Origin: CAYSWS01 sp964434935
GTDB lineage: Bacteria > Patescibacteriota > WWE3 > UBA101185 > UBA10185
Direction of reading: 5' to 3'
DNA: 41,855 nt
Assembly (NCBI GenBank): GCA_964434935.1
Contig: CAYSWS010000010.1
Location: 1 to 41,855 of the forward strand
The notes beneath the pieces were generated by a model. The model saw only the letters and a list, made by a program, of their open reading frames with translations, was not told where the DNA came from and did no database searches. Shown in pieces: positions 7,573 through 16,136 of the stretch (positions within the stretch are counted from its first letter, which is position 1; each line of letters begins with the position of its first letter). Made by a program: the position numbers and the translations under genes.

Positions 7573-8103
7573 GATAGTGAAATAACTTTTACCAAATCTT
7601 CTTTCGTCGATAACCTCCAACGATGTGTCCTTGATCAATTTTTCCATTTTAAGGTTGTCGCTGTGGAAAAAAGCGATCAGGCCATTAGGCCCGAGTATCT
7701 CTTCCAGATTTTTCATGAGAAATGTATGAGAGGTGGTCTGGTAGAAAGGGTCCGCAAAAATGAGATCGTACTTCTTTTCCGTATTGGCTACAAATTTAAC
7801 GGCATCCCTAAAGTGAAACTCAGCTTTATCCAAAAAATTGCAGCTGGCCAGATTATCAAGAATAGTTTTTTCTGCTTCTTTGTGATTATCCACAAAATCA
7901 CACCAAGCTGCTTCTCGGCTTAAAGCCTCCAATCCTAAATTCCCACTGCCGGCAAAAAGATCCAAACAGGACGCCCCGCGAACACCATCGCCAATGATGG
8001 AAAATAGCGAGCCCTTGGCCACTTCTTGTACAGATCTAAAACCGGGAATAGATGGAGTTTTAAGTTTTATATTTTTGGCTGAACCGGTGGTGATCCTGAT
8101 CAT
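7555..8103 (-). CDS. rsmD: 16S rRNA (guanine966-N2)-methyltransferase, RsmD family
   Basis: 182 residues, typical for RsmD. The N-terminus MIRITTGSAKNIKLKTP matches the family (RIxxGxxkgrxLxxP). The SAM-binding motif I is DLFAGSGNLGLEALSRE, and the catalytic motif IV reads FADPFYQ in place of the more common DPPF/Y. RsmD methylates G966 of 16S rRNA in the assembled 30S subunit. It has its own leaderless-type promoter (TGC-TACAAT, 6 bases before ATG), directly after the terminator of the upstream tRNA. Confidence 0.9.
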   Translation of the reverse strand: MIRITTGSAKNIKLKTPSIPGFRSVQEVAKGSLFSIIGDGVRGASCLDLFAGSGNLGLEALSREAAWCDFVDNHKEAEKTILDNLASCNFLDKAEFHFRDAVKFVANTEKKYDLIFADPFYQTTSHTFLMKNLEEILGPNGLIAFFHSDNLKMEKLIKDTSLEVIDERRFGKSYFTILKKKQ

Positions 8104-8109
8104 GGAGAT

Positions 8110-8118
8110 ATTGTAGCA
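8110..8118 (-). promoter_or_regulatory. Extended -10 promoter of rsmD, leaderless type
   Basis: TGC followed by TACAAT, then ATCTCC (6 bases) and ATG. No SD sequence can fit between start of transcription and start codon. Confidence 0.6.
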
Positions 8119-8123
8119 GATAG

Positions 8124-8197
8124 AAAAAAAGTAGAGAGAGGCTCACAAGGCAACGGAAGGGCGAAATCCGCGGATTTTGCATTGTGAGCGCTCTCTC
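8124..8197 (-). terminator. Long-stem intrinsic terminator after the tRNA at 8200
   Basis: An inverted repeat pairs 8134-8148 with 8182-8197 (about 15 pairs with one bulge). Inside it is a second near-palindrome centred on ATCCGCGGAT. Read on the minus strand, the stem is followed by a run of seven Ts. It separates the tRNA transcript from the rsmD promoter. Confidence 0.75.
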
Positions 8198-8199
8198 AG

Positions 8200-8271
8200 T
8201 GGCAGGGGTCGGAGTCGAACCGACGGCTTAGAGATCCCTATTCTCCTGTTCTGCCGCTGAACTTCCCTGCC
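8200..8271 (-). tRNA. tRNA with AGG anticodon (reads as Pro); unusual
   Basis: A complete cloverleaf folds on the minus strand: acceptor GGCAGGG/CCCTGCC, D stem GTTC/GAAC, anticodon stem GGAGA/TCTCT, T stem GTCGG/CCGAC with the loop TTCGACT. The anticodon loop ATAGGGA gives anticodon AGG (codon CCU, proline) with G37, as expected for Pro. It is odd in three ways: A34 is rare in bacterial tRNAs outside Arg-ACG, the D arm (GTTCAGCGGCAGAAC) looks glycine-like, and no CCA is encoded although all six other tRNAs here encode it. A TACAAT box lies upstream and a strong terminator follows. Confidence 0.8.
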
Positions 8272-8343
8272 AGTGAAAAACGTGTCAAACATTTATTGTA
8301 AAAGAGTGGGCATAGCGGATATTACAGCAACGCACATTTTCCG

Positions 8344-10365
8344 TCAATTGCTGTCTACGAACCTACCGGACACTCTGTAAATCTTTTCCAGAAGTAAAGG
8401 CCTGTTTTCCAGATCAGGAAAGAATTCTTCGGCGTATTTTTTGGCCTTTTCCAGTGTTTCCAGATCAGACAGCCTGGCCACTTTGAACCTCTTAAAACCA
8501 TGCTGCATGGTGCCATACAGATCTCCGTGACCTCTCATGCTCATATCTATTTCAGCCAATTCCAAGCCGTTATTTAGCTCCTCCAAGTATTTCAAACGTT
8601 TATAAGCTGTTCTGTTATGGCTGCCGGTGAAAACAAAGCAGTACCCGGGCTTTTCTCCCCTTCCTACCCTACCCCGCAATTGGTGCAAGCTGGCCAATCC
8701 ATAGCGGTCGCCGCTCTCAATGACCATGATGGTAGCTTCGGGGATATCTATGCCCACTTCTATGACCGGGGTGGATACCAGAACCCGTACCTCCCCTTTT
8801 TCGAAGCTCTCCACCACCTCACGCTTTTGTTTGGAAGTCAGCTTGCCGTGCAGCAACCCCATCTTCACATCCTTGAAAACGCCTGATTGCAGACGTTCAA
8901 ACTCAGCCGTAGCCGCCTTCACGTTTTCCAGATTTTCGAAAAAGGATTCTTCGATGAAAGGGCAGACTATAAAGGTTTGCTCATTTTTTTGCCTGATCCA
9001 CTCAAAAGCCTTATCACGATTTTTTTCCGCAATGACCTTGGTGGTAATGTTCTTTCTTCTTTGAGGAATAGGCATGAGCTGGGAGATCTCCAGATCTCCG
9101 TAAATGGTCAGGGCTAGAGTTCTAGGAATAGGTGTAGCCGTCATGGTCAGTAGATGCGGGGAAAACTTGCCTTCGTTCATCATGACTATCTTGGCCCTCT
9201 GCTCTACTCCGAACCTGTGCTGCTCGTCTATCACCACCAGGCCCACGTTCTCAAAATTTTCTTTATATAAAATAGCATGTGTACCTACAATGATGTTTGG
9301 CTGACGGTCAGGTTTTTTAGCCGAGGCTGAGGTCAGGGGTTGTATCTCCACTCCCAGCGGTTCCAGAAGGCTTTTGTAGGTTTCATAGTGTTGTTTAGCT
9401 AAAATTTCCGTGGGTGCCATGTAGAGCACGTTTTGGCCGTTCAAATAGGTCAGATAAGAGGCCAGCACGGCTACAATGGTCTTTCCGGTGCCTACGTCGC
9501 CTTCTAAGAGCCTATTCATGGGTGTAGTGAGGTTCATGTCATGAAAAATGTCCTCCAAAGCCTCTTTTTGTGATGGTGTAAGCTCAAAAGGCAGTTTTTC
9601 CATGACTTGCTCCAGTTTTTTCCCATTCTGAGTATCATTAACGATCTTCTTAGCCTCAGATTTCTCTGCCCAGTCATGTTTTCTTTTTTGCACCTTTAAA
9701 AGTTCAATAAAAAGCTCTTCCAATTGGAACCTTTTTTTAACCTGCTCTGCTTCTGTAGGCGCGTCCGGAAAATGAAATGAGTATAGAGCTTGATTAAATT
9801 CGGGGAATTTTTCAATTTTTAGTATCTCCGAAGGCAAGAATTCTTCCAAAGCCATGTGCATATCGAACAACTCTTTGACCTTGGTGCGGATCCACTTGGA
9901 TGATAGACCGCTGGTCTCGGGATAGATGGGCACCAGTCGTCCGGTGTTAATGGTCGTCTCGCCGGCTATTTCAAAGGATGGAGCTATGAGACTGAGCTTG
10001 TTGCTAAAGACATTTATCTTGCCACTAAAATTGTATTTTTGACCGGGCCTTAAGGTAGTTTTTAGATAGTGACTGTTGAACCAGATCATGCGCAAACTGC
10101 CTGTTTCGTCTTCCACTACGGCCTCGGTCAGGCGCTTGCGGTACCTGGTATAAATGTTTTTTACCGGACCCAGCACACCTTGCACGGTAGCGATCTCGCC
10201 CGGCTGGACGTCCCTGATCTTTTTTACTTGGGAAAAATCATCGTAGCGGAAGGGAAAATGGTAGAGCAGGTCCTCGATGGTAAAAATTCCTAACTTAGCC
10301 AGCAAAGCTTTATATTTAGGACCAATTTTCGGTACCGCAGCTACCGGATCTGATAGTTCGAGCAT
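8344..10365 (-). CDS. recG: ATP-dependent DNA helicase RecG
   Basis: 673 residues, near the usual 680-700. The order is an N-terminal wedge (OB) region (about 1-160), then a superfamily 2 helicase core. Walker A GDVGTGKT is at residues 289-296, the DEQH box in VVIDEQHRFG, motif III TATPIPRTLA, and the C-terminal motifs include VLVSTPVIEVGIDIPEAT and LHQLRGRVGRG. RecG remodels stalled replication forks and Holliday junctions. Its start is leaderless-type (TGA-TAGAAT, 6 bases before ATG), back-to-back with the promoter of the divergent gene at 10395. Confidence 0.97.
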   Translation of the reverse strand: MLELSDPVAAVPKIGPKYKALLAKLGIFTIEDLLYHFPFRYDDFSQVKKIRDVQPGEIATVQGVLGPVKNIYTRYRKRLTEAVVEDETGSLRMIWFNSHYLKTTLRPGQKYNFSGKINVFSNKLSLIAPSFEIAGETTINTGRLVPIYPETSGLSSKWIRTKVKELFDMHMALEEFLPSEILKIEKFPEFNQALYSFHFPDAPTEAEQVKKRFQLEELFIELLKVQKRKHDWAEKSEAKKIVNDTQNGKKLEQVMEKLPFELTPSQKEALEDIFHDMNLTTPMNRLLEGDVGTGKTIVAVLASYLTYLNGQNVLYMAPTEILAKQHYETYKSLLEPLGVEIQPLTSASAKKPDRQPNIIVGTHAILYKENFENVGLVVIDEQHRFGVEQRAKIVMMNEGKFSPHLLTMTATPIPRTLALTIYGDLEISQLMPIPQRRKNITTKVIAEKNRDKAFEWIRQKNEQTFIVCPFIEESFFENLENVKAATAEFERLQSGVFKDVKMGLLHGKLTSKQKREVVESFEKGEVRVLVSTPVIEVGIDIPEATIMVIESGDRYGLASLHQLRGRVGRGEKPGYCFVFTGSHNRTAYKRLKYLEELNNGLELAEIDMSMRGHGDLYGTMQHGFKRFKVARLSDLETLEKAKKYAEEFFPDLENRPLLLEKIYRVSGRFVDSN

Positions 10366-10371
10366 GAGTGT

Positions 10372-10380
10372 ATTCTATCA
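10372..10380 (-). promoter_or_regulatory. Extended -10 promoter of recG, leaderless type
   Basis: TGA-TAGAAT, then ACACTC (6 bases) and the recG ATG. It lies only 2 bases from the -10 box of the divergent gene at 10395. Confidence 0.6.
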
Positions 10381-10382
10381 GG

Positions 10383-10388
10383 TAAAAT
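10383..10388 (+). promoter_or_regulatory. -10 promoter of the membrane protein gene at 10395, leaderless type
   Basis: TAAAAT followed by TTATAT (6 bases) and ATG. The two opposite -10 boxes in this 29-base gap nearly touch, so polymerase binding at one should exclude the other. Confidence 0.55.
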
Positions 10389-10394
10389 TTATAT

Positions 10395-10988
10395 ATGAGA
10401 AAAAACTCTGAATTTTATAATTCTTTGGGCAATTCACTACTAATAACTGCCACCTTGATTGTGGATTTAGTTTACAAAAACAATGTAGATTATCAAAGAT
10501 TAAAATCATTTTTACTCTACTTGCCTGGCATTTTAGGTGCGGCATTGGTTTATTTGTTACTAATAAAAAGGAAAAACCCTGATCTTTACACAAAAACTAT
10601 CAAAGCTACAAAAAAAGATTCTAGGCTCTACATTTTTATACTTATATTGTTCCTGGTGGCTCTAGTAAAACGCGAACAATGGAATCTTATGTGGTTGGTA
10701 AGCTTAGCTTGGATCTTTCTGATGGTGGATACATTTTACCTGACTTTACTTTACGAAATAGATGGGAAAGGTAGGCAGTACTTGATATTTTTCCTTATCT
10801 TTGCAGCCTTGTTCTTTATTGATATTTATAGAGATCCAAATGCCTTTACTGCCGGAGGAAAATTTTTCAGTGTTCATTTCAGGGATCTTAGTACAGTAGA
10901 ACTCCCTGTCTACAACAAGTTATATATGATCCCCTTTGCTTATCTGGTTTATGTTGATATCAGGAGAATGATTTCTCCCATAAGCTAG
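10395..10988 (+). CDS. Integral membrane protein, unrecognised
   Basis: 197 residues with about five to six hydrophobic segments (around 14-28, 40-56, 72-86, 94-112, 121-135 and 165-182). Charged loops are short and no catalytic motif is visible. A second membrane protein of similar size and look follows at 11063, so the two may act together or be distant paralogues. The start is set by a TAAAAT box 6 bases before the ATG. Function cannot be assigned. Confidence 0.75.
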   Translation: MRKNSEFYNSLGNSLLITATLIVDLVYKNNVDYQRLKSFLLYLPGILGAALVYLLLIKRKNPDLYTKTIKATKKDSRLYIFILILFLVALVKREQWNLMWLVSLAWIFLMVDTFYLTLLYEIDGKGRQYLIFFLIFAALFFIDIYRDPNAFTAGGKFFSVHFRDLSTVELPVYNKLYMIPFAYLVYVDIRRMISPIS

Positions 10989-11062
10989 AATTTCATTCAT
11001 TATGGTTAAAGTAGGAGAGCTGAAAATACTCCTGAGTGTTTAAAGGATAGTAAGGCGCTTAC

Positions 11063-11614
11063 ATGAAGACCAAAGTGCTAACAAACATAACTCTGCTTTT
11101 AATAATAGTCGCAATCTCCTCACTGCGCTCAGAAATGATCTACACTTTTAGAGGATATAACATCCTATTTTTGGAAGCTTATCTGATTGTAATAGTTGCC
11201 GGAGACCCCTTACTAAGGATCTATAAGGGTAGTGATTACGCCTATAAAAACTTTATAAGCAGGAGCGTTGGCTTGGTTTATTTTGCCGTGCCTTTTATGC
11301 TGGCTTGCATTGGAAGTATTTTACTTACTTACGAATTTAGTGAGGTGCTGAAGTACATTTTTTTGCAATATTTTTACTATGTCCTAATATCCCACCTTAT
11401 TTTTAGCAATTTATACATCTGGAAAACTACAGATGACGCTCTTTTCAGAGGTTATACAGTAACAGTTTGGTGTATTGTAATAGGAGGTACTTTTGCCACA
11501 ATTTCTCAAATTGACATTTTTATTGTCTACTACGATAAATTATTGGTTCTTCCAATGCTATACATAACAGTTGCTGATTTTTACAAAGTGCTAAAACAAA
11601 TATGGCAGAAGTGA
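11063..11614 (+). CDS. Integral membrane protein, unrecognised
   Basis: 183 residues with about five to six hydrophobic segments spread over the whole length, including an N-terminal one (about 7-20). It lies 74 bases after a similar membrane protein, behind a weak purine-rich site (TAAGG) 7 bases before the ATG, so it may be read from the same transcript. Its last 24 bases overlap the end of the convergent 50-residue gene downstream of tyrS. No family was recognised. Confidence 0.72.
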   Translation: MKTKVLTNITLLLIIVAISSLRSEMIYTFRGYNILFLEAYLIVIVAGDPLLRIYKGSDYAYKNFISRSVGLVYFAVPFMLACIGSILLTYEFSEVLKYIFLQYFYYVLISHLIFSNLYIWKTTDDALFRGYTVTVWCIVIGGTFATISQIDIFIVYYDKLLVLPMLYITVADFYKVLKQIWQK

Positions 11615-11743
11615 TGTAGCCAGCAAAGCAATGGTAGCGGCAAAGATAAGGAATTTGCCTATGCTGCTGGGTCTTAGTGCCCGTCTGATCTTTTTCTTGA
11701 TCAGTTTTTTCTTGGGTATAGGTTTGTCATTGAATTTGGCCAT
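11591..11743 (-). CDS. 50-residue basic single-pass membrane peptide coupled to tyrS
   Basis: This short gene begins at an ATG overlapping the tyrS stop by one base (TAATG), the classic arrangement for reinitiation. The product starts MAKFNDKPIPKKKLIKKKIR, a strongly basic cytoplasmic stretch, and ends in one hydrophobic helix (about residues 29-48) reaching the C-terminus. The topology suggests an N-in tail anchor. It recalls very small membrane proteins such as SecE but has no SecE signature. It overlaps the convergent gene ending at 11614 by 24 bases. Function unknown. Confidence 0.65.
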   Translation of the reverse strand: MAKFNDKPIPKKKLIKKKIRRALRPSSIGKFLIFAATIALLATSLLPYLF

Positions 11744-12963
11744 TATTTTATCTTTCCAAAAATTCTTTTTCCTAATTTAATGGTATCACCGCTGGCAAGT
11801 TTTACGGCTTGGTCCAGGTCCGAGTATTTTTGGTTATTTACTTCAAAACCTCCCTGTTTAATGATCCTCTTTATTTCCGAAGAAGAAAGTCCGGCACCGG
11901 CTTTTTCATTAAGTCTACCGGCTAAATCTACTACCCGCATCTCCCCGCTCAGTTCCAGTTCCACGGCCTCAGATGGTACTTCTCCCTCTTGGACAGTCTT
12001 CTCAAAATGCAGTTGCGCTTGTTCAGCCGCTTTTTCTCCTTTGATGATCTTCACGATCTCAAAAGCCATGAACTTCTTGAACTGCATGGGATTAGCTCCG
12101 GAACTTATTTGTTTTTCAATTTCACTGATGTCTTCCATGGCGACATCCGTCAACAAAGTCATGCCCTTTATGATGAGTTCGTCAGAGTAAGACATGGCCT
12201 TACCGAACATATCCTCAGGCGTGTCACTGAGATTGATGCTGTTGCCTTTGGTTTTGCTCATGGTTACAGCGTTTGGGGCTTCCATCAAAACGTTTGCCCG
12301 CACGAATTTTTCTTTATTGAGGTAAGCTTTGCATAGTGTTCGACCCATCAACATATTGAAGATCTGGTCCGTACCGCCTATCTCCATATCAACTTTCATG
12401 GCTACGCTGTCATAACCCTGCATGAGCGGATAGATGAATTCCTGTAGACCAATAGGGTTGCCTTCCGCTAGTCTTCTTTGAAAAAGGTCTCGTTCGATGA
12501 TCTGTTGCACGGTGGCGTGACCCATAAGTTTAATGAGGTCTTCCAGGTCCAAGTTGGAAAGCCATTCATAGTTGTGCTTGAATTGTACGGGGTTCTTGCC
12601 TTTGAAATCTATGAGTTGAGCCGCTTGCTCTTTCCAGCCCTGCTCATTTTTTTTGATCTGATCAGGCGTGAGCATGGTGCGCATGCTGTCTTGGGAAGGG
12701 TCCGGATCCCCCACTCTGGAGGTATAATCTCCCACCAAAAATATGACCTCGTGTCCTAATTGCTGGAGGATTCTTAACGCCCTGATGCCAATGGCATGTC
12801 CAATGTGAAGAAAAGGACCGGTGGGATCAAAACCTTGGTAAACGCGTAGGCGGTCTCCGGAGAGCAGTTTTTGTCTAAGGGATTCTTTGTCGGGATAGAT
12901 ATTTTCGACTCCTCGTTCCAGGAATTTGTCAATTAAAACCTTGTCCGTAAGCACTTTCGGCAT
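11743..12963 (-). CDS. tyrS: Tyrosyl-tRNA synthetase
   Basis: 406 residues from ATG 12963 (MPKVLTDKVLIDKFLERG). The frame extends upstream to 13050, but that start ignores the promoter TGC-TATACT that lies 6 bases before 12963. Class I motifs are present: the HIGH-like element PFLHIGHAIG and the KMSKS-like element VTMSKTKGNSI. A C-terminal S4-type RNA-binding region ends the protein (IIKQGGFEVNN). The length and the VTMSKTKG motif match the TyrS subgroup with S4 domain. It is translationally coupled to the 50-residue membrane peptide downstream. Confidence 0.95.
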   Translation of the reverse strand: MPKVLTDKVLIDKFLERGVENIYPDKESLRQKLLSGDRLRVYQGFDPTGPFLHIGHAIGIRALRILQQLGHEVIFLVGDYTSRVGDPDPSQDSMRTMLTPDQIKKNEQGWKEQAAQLIDFKGKNPVQFKHNYEWLSNLDLEDLIKLMGHATVQQIIERDLFQRRLAEGNPIGLQEFIYPLMQGYDSVAMKVDMEIGGTDQIFNMLMGRTLCKAYLNKEKFVRANVLMEAPNAVTMSKTKGNSINLSDTPEDMFGKAMSYSDELIIKGMTLLTDVAMEDISEIEKQISSGANPMQFKKFMAFEIVKIIKGEKAAEQAQLHFEKTVQEGEVPSEAVELELSGEMRVVDLAGRLNEKAGAGLSSSEIKRIIKQGGFEVNNQKYSDLDQAVKLASGDTIKLGKRIFGKIK

Positions 12964-12969
12964 GAGTTT

Positions 12970-12978
12970 AGTATAGCA
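12970..12978 (-). promoter_or_regulatory. Extended -10 promoter of tyrS, leaderless type
   Basis: TGC-TATACT, then AAACTC (6 bases) and ATG. It is immediately downstream of the terminator of the neighbouring small gene. Confidence 0.65.
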
Positions 12979-12983
12979 TAGGC

Positions 12984-13040
12984 ATAAAAAAACTTGGGAA
13001 TCCGATGTAGCTGATTTAGCTACCAGATATCGGATTCCCA
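12984..13040 (-). terminator. Intrinsic terminator of the 98-residue orphan gene
   Basis: A 12-base inverted repeat pairs 12995-13006 with 13029-13040, with an inner GTAGCT/AGCTAC pairing, followed on the minus strand by seven Ts. The stem is long and nearly perfect. Confidence 0.85.
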
Positions 13041-13046
13041 CCAAGA

Positions 13047-13343
13047 TCAATACAGGCCTTTATTTTTCTTTAGATGTTCGACTAAAAGCCGTGAGTATAC
13101 TCCCAGGTCGTTCAAGGTTTTGAAGGACAAAGCCCAGCTGTTCTTTCTGTAACTGCATTTATCACCCTCACCATTTGTAGTTAGAACTTTTCCGTGCAGA
13201 TGGTTCCCCTTCTCCTCTGAGAGGCAGACCCTGACTCTGGAGAATGTTGTTCCGTCTCCGTTAAAATTACCTCCGGTACAGACCAAAAATCGATCCTCTC
13301 CCGGAACGGGTATGGAAACTATTCGTTTTGGTTTGGATGACAT
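13047..13343 (-). CDS. 98-residue orphan protein with strong SD, unrecognised
   Basis: 98 residues, soluble, beta-rich in appearance, with three cysteines and a Gly/Asn-rich loop (TGGNFNGDGTTF). No family recognised. The gene is a self-contained unit: TATAAT about 45 bases upstream, a purine-rich leader with SD AAAGGAG, and its own strong terminator right after the stop. Its promoter is divergent from that of the penicillin-binding protein. This layout is shared by several other short orphan genes in the window. Confidence 0.75.
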   Translation of the reverse strand: MSSKPKRIVSIPVPGEDRFLVCTGGNFNGDGTTFSRVRVCLSEEKGNHLHGKVLTTNGEGDKCSYRKNSWALSFKTLNDLGVYSRLLVEHLKKNKGLY

Positions 13344-13417
13344 GTCTCTCTCTCCTTTCCTTTTCTCCTATTATTTGTAGTTGAGACGTCATTATATCAT
13401 TTTTCCTCAGCGCACTC

Positions 13418-13426
13418 TGCTATAAT
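13418..13426 (+). promoter_or_regulatory. Extended -10 promoter of the penicillin-binding protein gene, leaderless type
   Basis: TGC-TATAAT, a consensus extended -10, then seven bases and the ATG at 13434. No SD is present. A TATAAT for the divergent orphan gene lies about 30 bases away on the other strand. Confidence 0.65.
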
Positions 13427-13433
13427 CTCTTAT

Positions 13434-16136
13434 ATGATCAGACTTATTGAGTCCAAGCATAAGCAGGTCAAAAGATCTTACCAAAGGGCAAAAAGCAAGT
13501 TTTTTACACCGCAGGTCAAAAGAAGATTTAAAAGTAAGTTCAAAGCCGTTAAACTAGGTGGGCGTGAGCTGTATCTTTTAACTTATTTAGCGACCTTCGT
13601 GCTCATAGCCATGGTAGTGGGGACTTTCATGGTCATTATTTTTTTGACCATAATTTCCAGGCAGCTGCCCAACCCTAACCAATTACTGGAAAGAAGCTAC
13701 GAGCTTTCGACCAAGATCAATGACAGGAATGACAAGCCGATTTTTGAAGTCTACGGAGAAAAGAACCGTACGCTGGTCAAGCTTGATGAAGTTTCCCCTC
13801 ATGTGGCGCATGCTACGCTAGCGGTTGAGGACGCAAATTTTTATGGTCACCAAGGATATTCTTTAAAAGGCATGCTTCGAGCGCTAAGGAATACCATTAC
13901 CGGTAGGGGTTTACAAGGAGGTTCCACCCTCACACAACAGGTCATTAAGAACACTTTGTTATCCCAAGAAAGAACAGTCACCAGAAAAATAAAAGAATTA
14001 ATACTGTCTCTCCAGCTGGAAAACAGGTACAGCAAGGACGAGATCCTGCAGATGTATCTGAACGAATCTCCCTATGGTGGTCAAAACTACGGAATTTATA
14101 CTGCTGCAAAAGCCTATTTCAACAAAACTCCCGATGAGCTCACCTTACCCGAAGCTGCTTACTTAGCCGGATTGCCGCAAAGACCTAGCTACTACTCTCA
14201 GTTTGGCTCTAATCCCGAAGCTGGTATGGACAGAAGACTGGTGGTGTTGCAGCTCATGCACGACAAAGGTTGGGAAGGCCCTGATGGCAACAGATATTTT
14301 ATCAGCGACGAAGAATATGAAATGGCCAAGCAGGTAGAGCTGAAGTTCGAAACCTCCTCCATTCCTTTTAAAGCTCCTCACTTTGTCTTTTATGTCAAGC
14401 AAAAACTGGTCGAACTATTTGGTGAGGAGTTTGTGGAGCAGGGAGGTTTGAGAGTTAAGACCACGCTGGATCTGGACTTGCAAGAAAAATTACAAGATAT
14501 TGTTTACGAGGAAGTAGAAGCCTCAAAAATCTACAACGTATATAATGGCGGACTCATCGCCATCGAATCGGGTACCGGTCAGATATTGGCTATGGTCGGT
14601 TCCAAGGGGTACTTTTTGGATTCTGAGCCCGCCGATTGCACTTCAGGTATTACCGGAGAGGGCAGCTGTTTGTTCGAACCTGAGCTTAATGTCACAACGG
14701 CCCGCAGGCAGCCGGGTTCAGCCATAAAACCTATCACCTACGCCACTATGCTCAGCGAGGGTTATCCGGCTTCTTTTATGCTCTTGGATGTGCCCACAAA
14801 GTTTCCGGGAGAGGCTCCGGAAAAACCATACATACCGGAAAATTACGACGGTATTTTTAGAGGACCTATGCCTTTAAGAAAAGCTTTGGGTAATTCTCTG
14901 AATATCCCAGCTGTAAAATCTCTGGCTATAGCCGGACTGGATAATATGATCGATACGGCAGAAGAATTGGGCATCAGCACCTTCACGGAGCGTGAAAGAT
15001 ACGGTTTGGCGTTGACACTGGGAGGTGGAGAGACCAAACTCTTGGAACTTACCGGTGCCTTTACCGCCTTTGCCAATAAAGGAGTTTTCAACCAGCCAAC
15101 CCCCATTATTGAAGTCACGGATGCCAGGGGAAATGTGCTCTACAGTTGGCGTGAGAATAGCGGTAAGAAGGCTATAGGTGAGGACGTGGCCTTTTTGATC
15201 TCGGATATTTTATCTGACGATGGGGCTAGGAGTGCGGTCTTTGGGCTGGGCAGCATGCTTAAGATCCCGAACTACCAAGTAGCTGTCAAAACGGGAACCA
15301 CTGATGATAAAAGAGATAACTACGCTATTGGTTTCACGCCCGAAATTGCCATCGGGACTTGGGTGGGAAACAACAATAATGAAGCTATGAATCCTTATAT
15401 TGCCTCAGGTATCACCGGTGCCACACCCATATGGAATAAGGCCATGACCTATTATTTGCATGAATATCATCCTGATGGCACACAAAAATTCGAACCTCCG
15501 GAGAACGTGCAAAAATTTACCATAGATTCATTTACCGGTATGCTGCCCTACGATGACAAAGGCACACGTACGGAGTGGTTCATAAAAGGCACGGAGCCGT
15601 CTTCGGTCAGCAGTTGGTATAAAAGGATCGAAATATGCAAAGTGGACGGCAAAATTGCCAACGATGAGTGCAAGGATGCAGATAAAACGGAAAGAAAAAC
15701 CTTCATTGACATCCAAGCTGAGGTGCCGGAATGGCAAATGTATGTTGATAAGTGGATCAGTGAGAACTACGCCGGTAAAGATGAGTACTTCCCGCCCAAA
15801 GTAAAGTCGTGCTTGGAGTTTGATAGTAAAGGCAAGGTCAAGGATTCAAATGACATATGTGCTTATATTGTCAATTTCAGTGACGGTGAGAATGTGCCTT
15901 TGGATTTCAGGCTCAGCGTGGAAGTATCGTCCGCCAAGGATGTGGACGAAGTTCGAATATATAAGGATGGAGAAAAAGTGACCTCCGATGGATCAGAGCC
16001 TTACGGTTACAACTTTGAGCTTTCCGCTAAAGATATCGGAGAACACACTTTTAAAGTGATAGCTAGGGATGAGGACGGCAACAGTGATGAAGATGAGATA
16101 AAACTGAACGTGGTCGGCTACCAGCTTAGCAACTAG
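13434..16136 (+). CDS. Class A penicillin-binding protein (transglycosylase/transpeptidase)
   Basis: 900 residues. A basic cytoplasmic N-terminus (1-45) leads to one membrane helix (about 46-75). The GT51 glycosyltransferase domain has catalytic Glu132 in VEDANFYGHQG, plus QGGSTLTQQVIKN and the MYLNESPYGGQNYG motif. The transpeptidase domain has S429-x-x-K (GSAIKP), S488-L-N and K619-T-G. The final 80 residues form an Ig-like beta domain (VDEVRIYKDGEKV, then HTFKVIARDEDGN), perhaps binding the wall. It polymerises and cross-links peptidoglycan outside the membrane. Its 3' end overlaps convergent pheT by 4 bases. Confidence 0.95.
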   Translation: MIRLIESKHKQVKRSYQRAKSKFFTPQVKRRFKSKFKAVKLGGRELYLLTYLATFVLIAMVVGTFMVIIFLTIISRQLPNPNQLLERSYELSTKINDRNDKPIFEVYGEKNRTLVKLDEVSPHVAHATLAVEDANFYGHQGYSLKGMLRALRNTITGRGLQGGSTLTQQVIKNTLLSQERTVTRKIKELILSLQLENRYSKDEILQMYLNESPYGGQNYGIYTAAKAYFNKTPDELTLPEAAYLAGLPQRPSYYSQFGSNPEAGMDRRLVVLQLMHDKGWEGPDGNRYFISDEEYEMAKQVELKFETSSIPFKAPHFVFYVKQKLVELFGEEFVEQGGLRVKTTLDLDLQEKLQDIVYEEVEASKIYNVYNGGLIAIESGTGQILAMVGSKGYFLDSEPADCTSGITGEGSCLFEPELNVTTARRQPGSAIKPITYATMLSEGYPASFMLLDVPTKFPGEAPEKPYIPENYDGIFRGPMPLRKALGNSLNIPAVKSLAIAGLDNMIDTAEELGISTFTERERYGLALTLGGGETKLLELTGAFTAFANKGVFNQPTPIIEVTDARGNVLYSWRENSGKKAIGEDVAFLISDILSDDGARSAVFGLGSMLKIPNYQVAVKTGTTDDKRDNYAIGFTPEIAIGTWVGNNNNEAMNPYIASGITGATPIWNKAMTYYLHEYHPDGTQKFEPPENVQKFTIDSFTGMLPYDDKGTRTEWFIKGTEPSSVSSWYKRIEICKVDGKIANDECKDADKTERKTFIDIQAEVPEWQMYVDKWISENYAGKDEYFPPKVKSCLEFDSKGKVKDSNDICAYIVNFSDGENVPLDFRLSVEVSSAKDVDEVRIYKDGEKVTSDGSEPYGYNFELSAKDIGEHTFKVIARDEDGNSDEDEIKLNVVGYQLSN

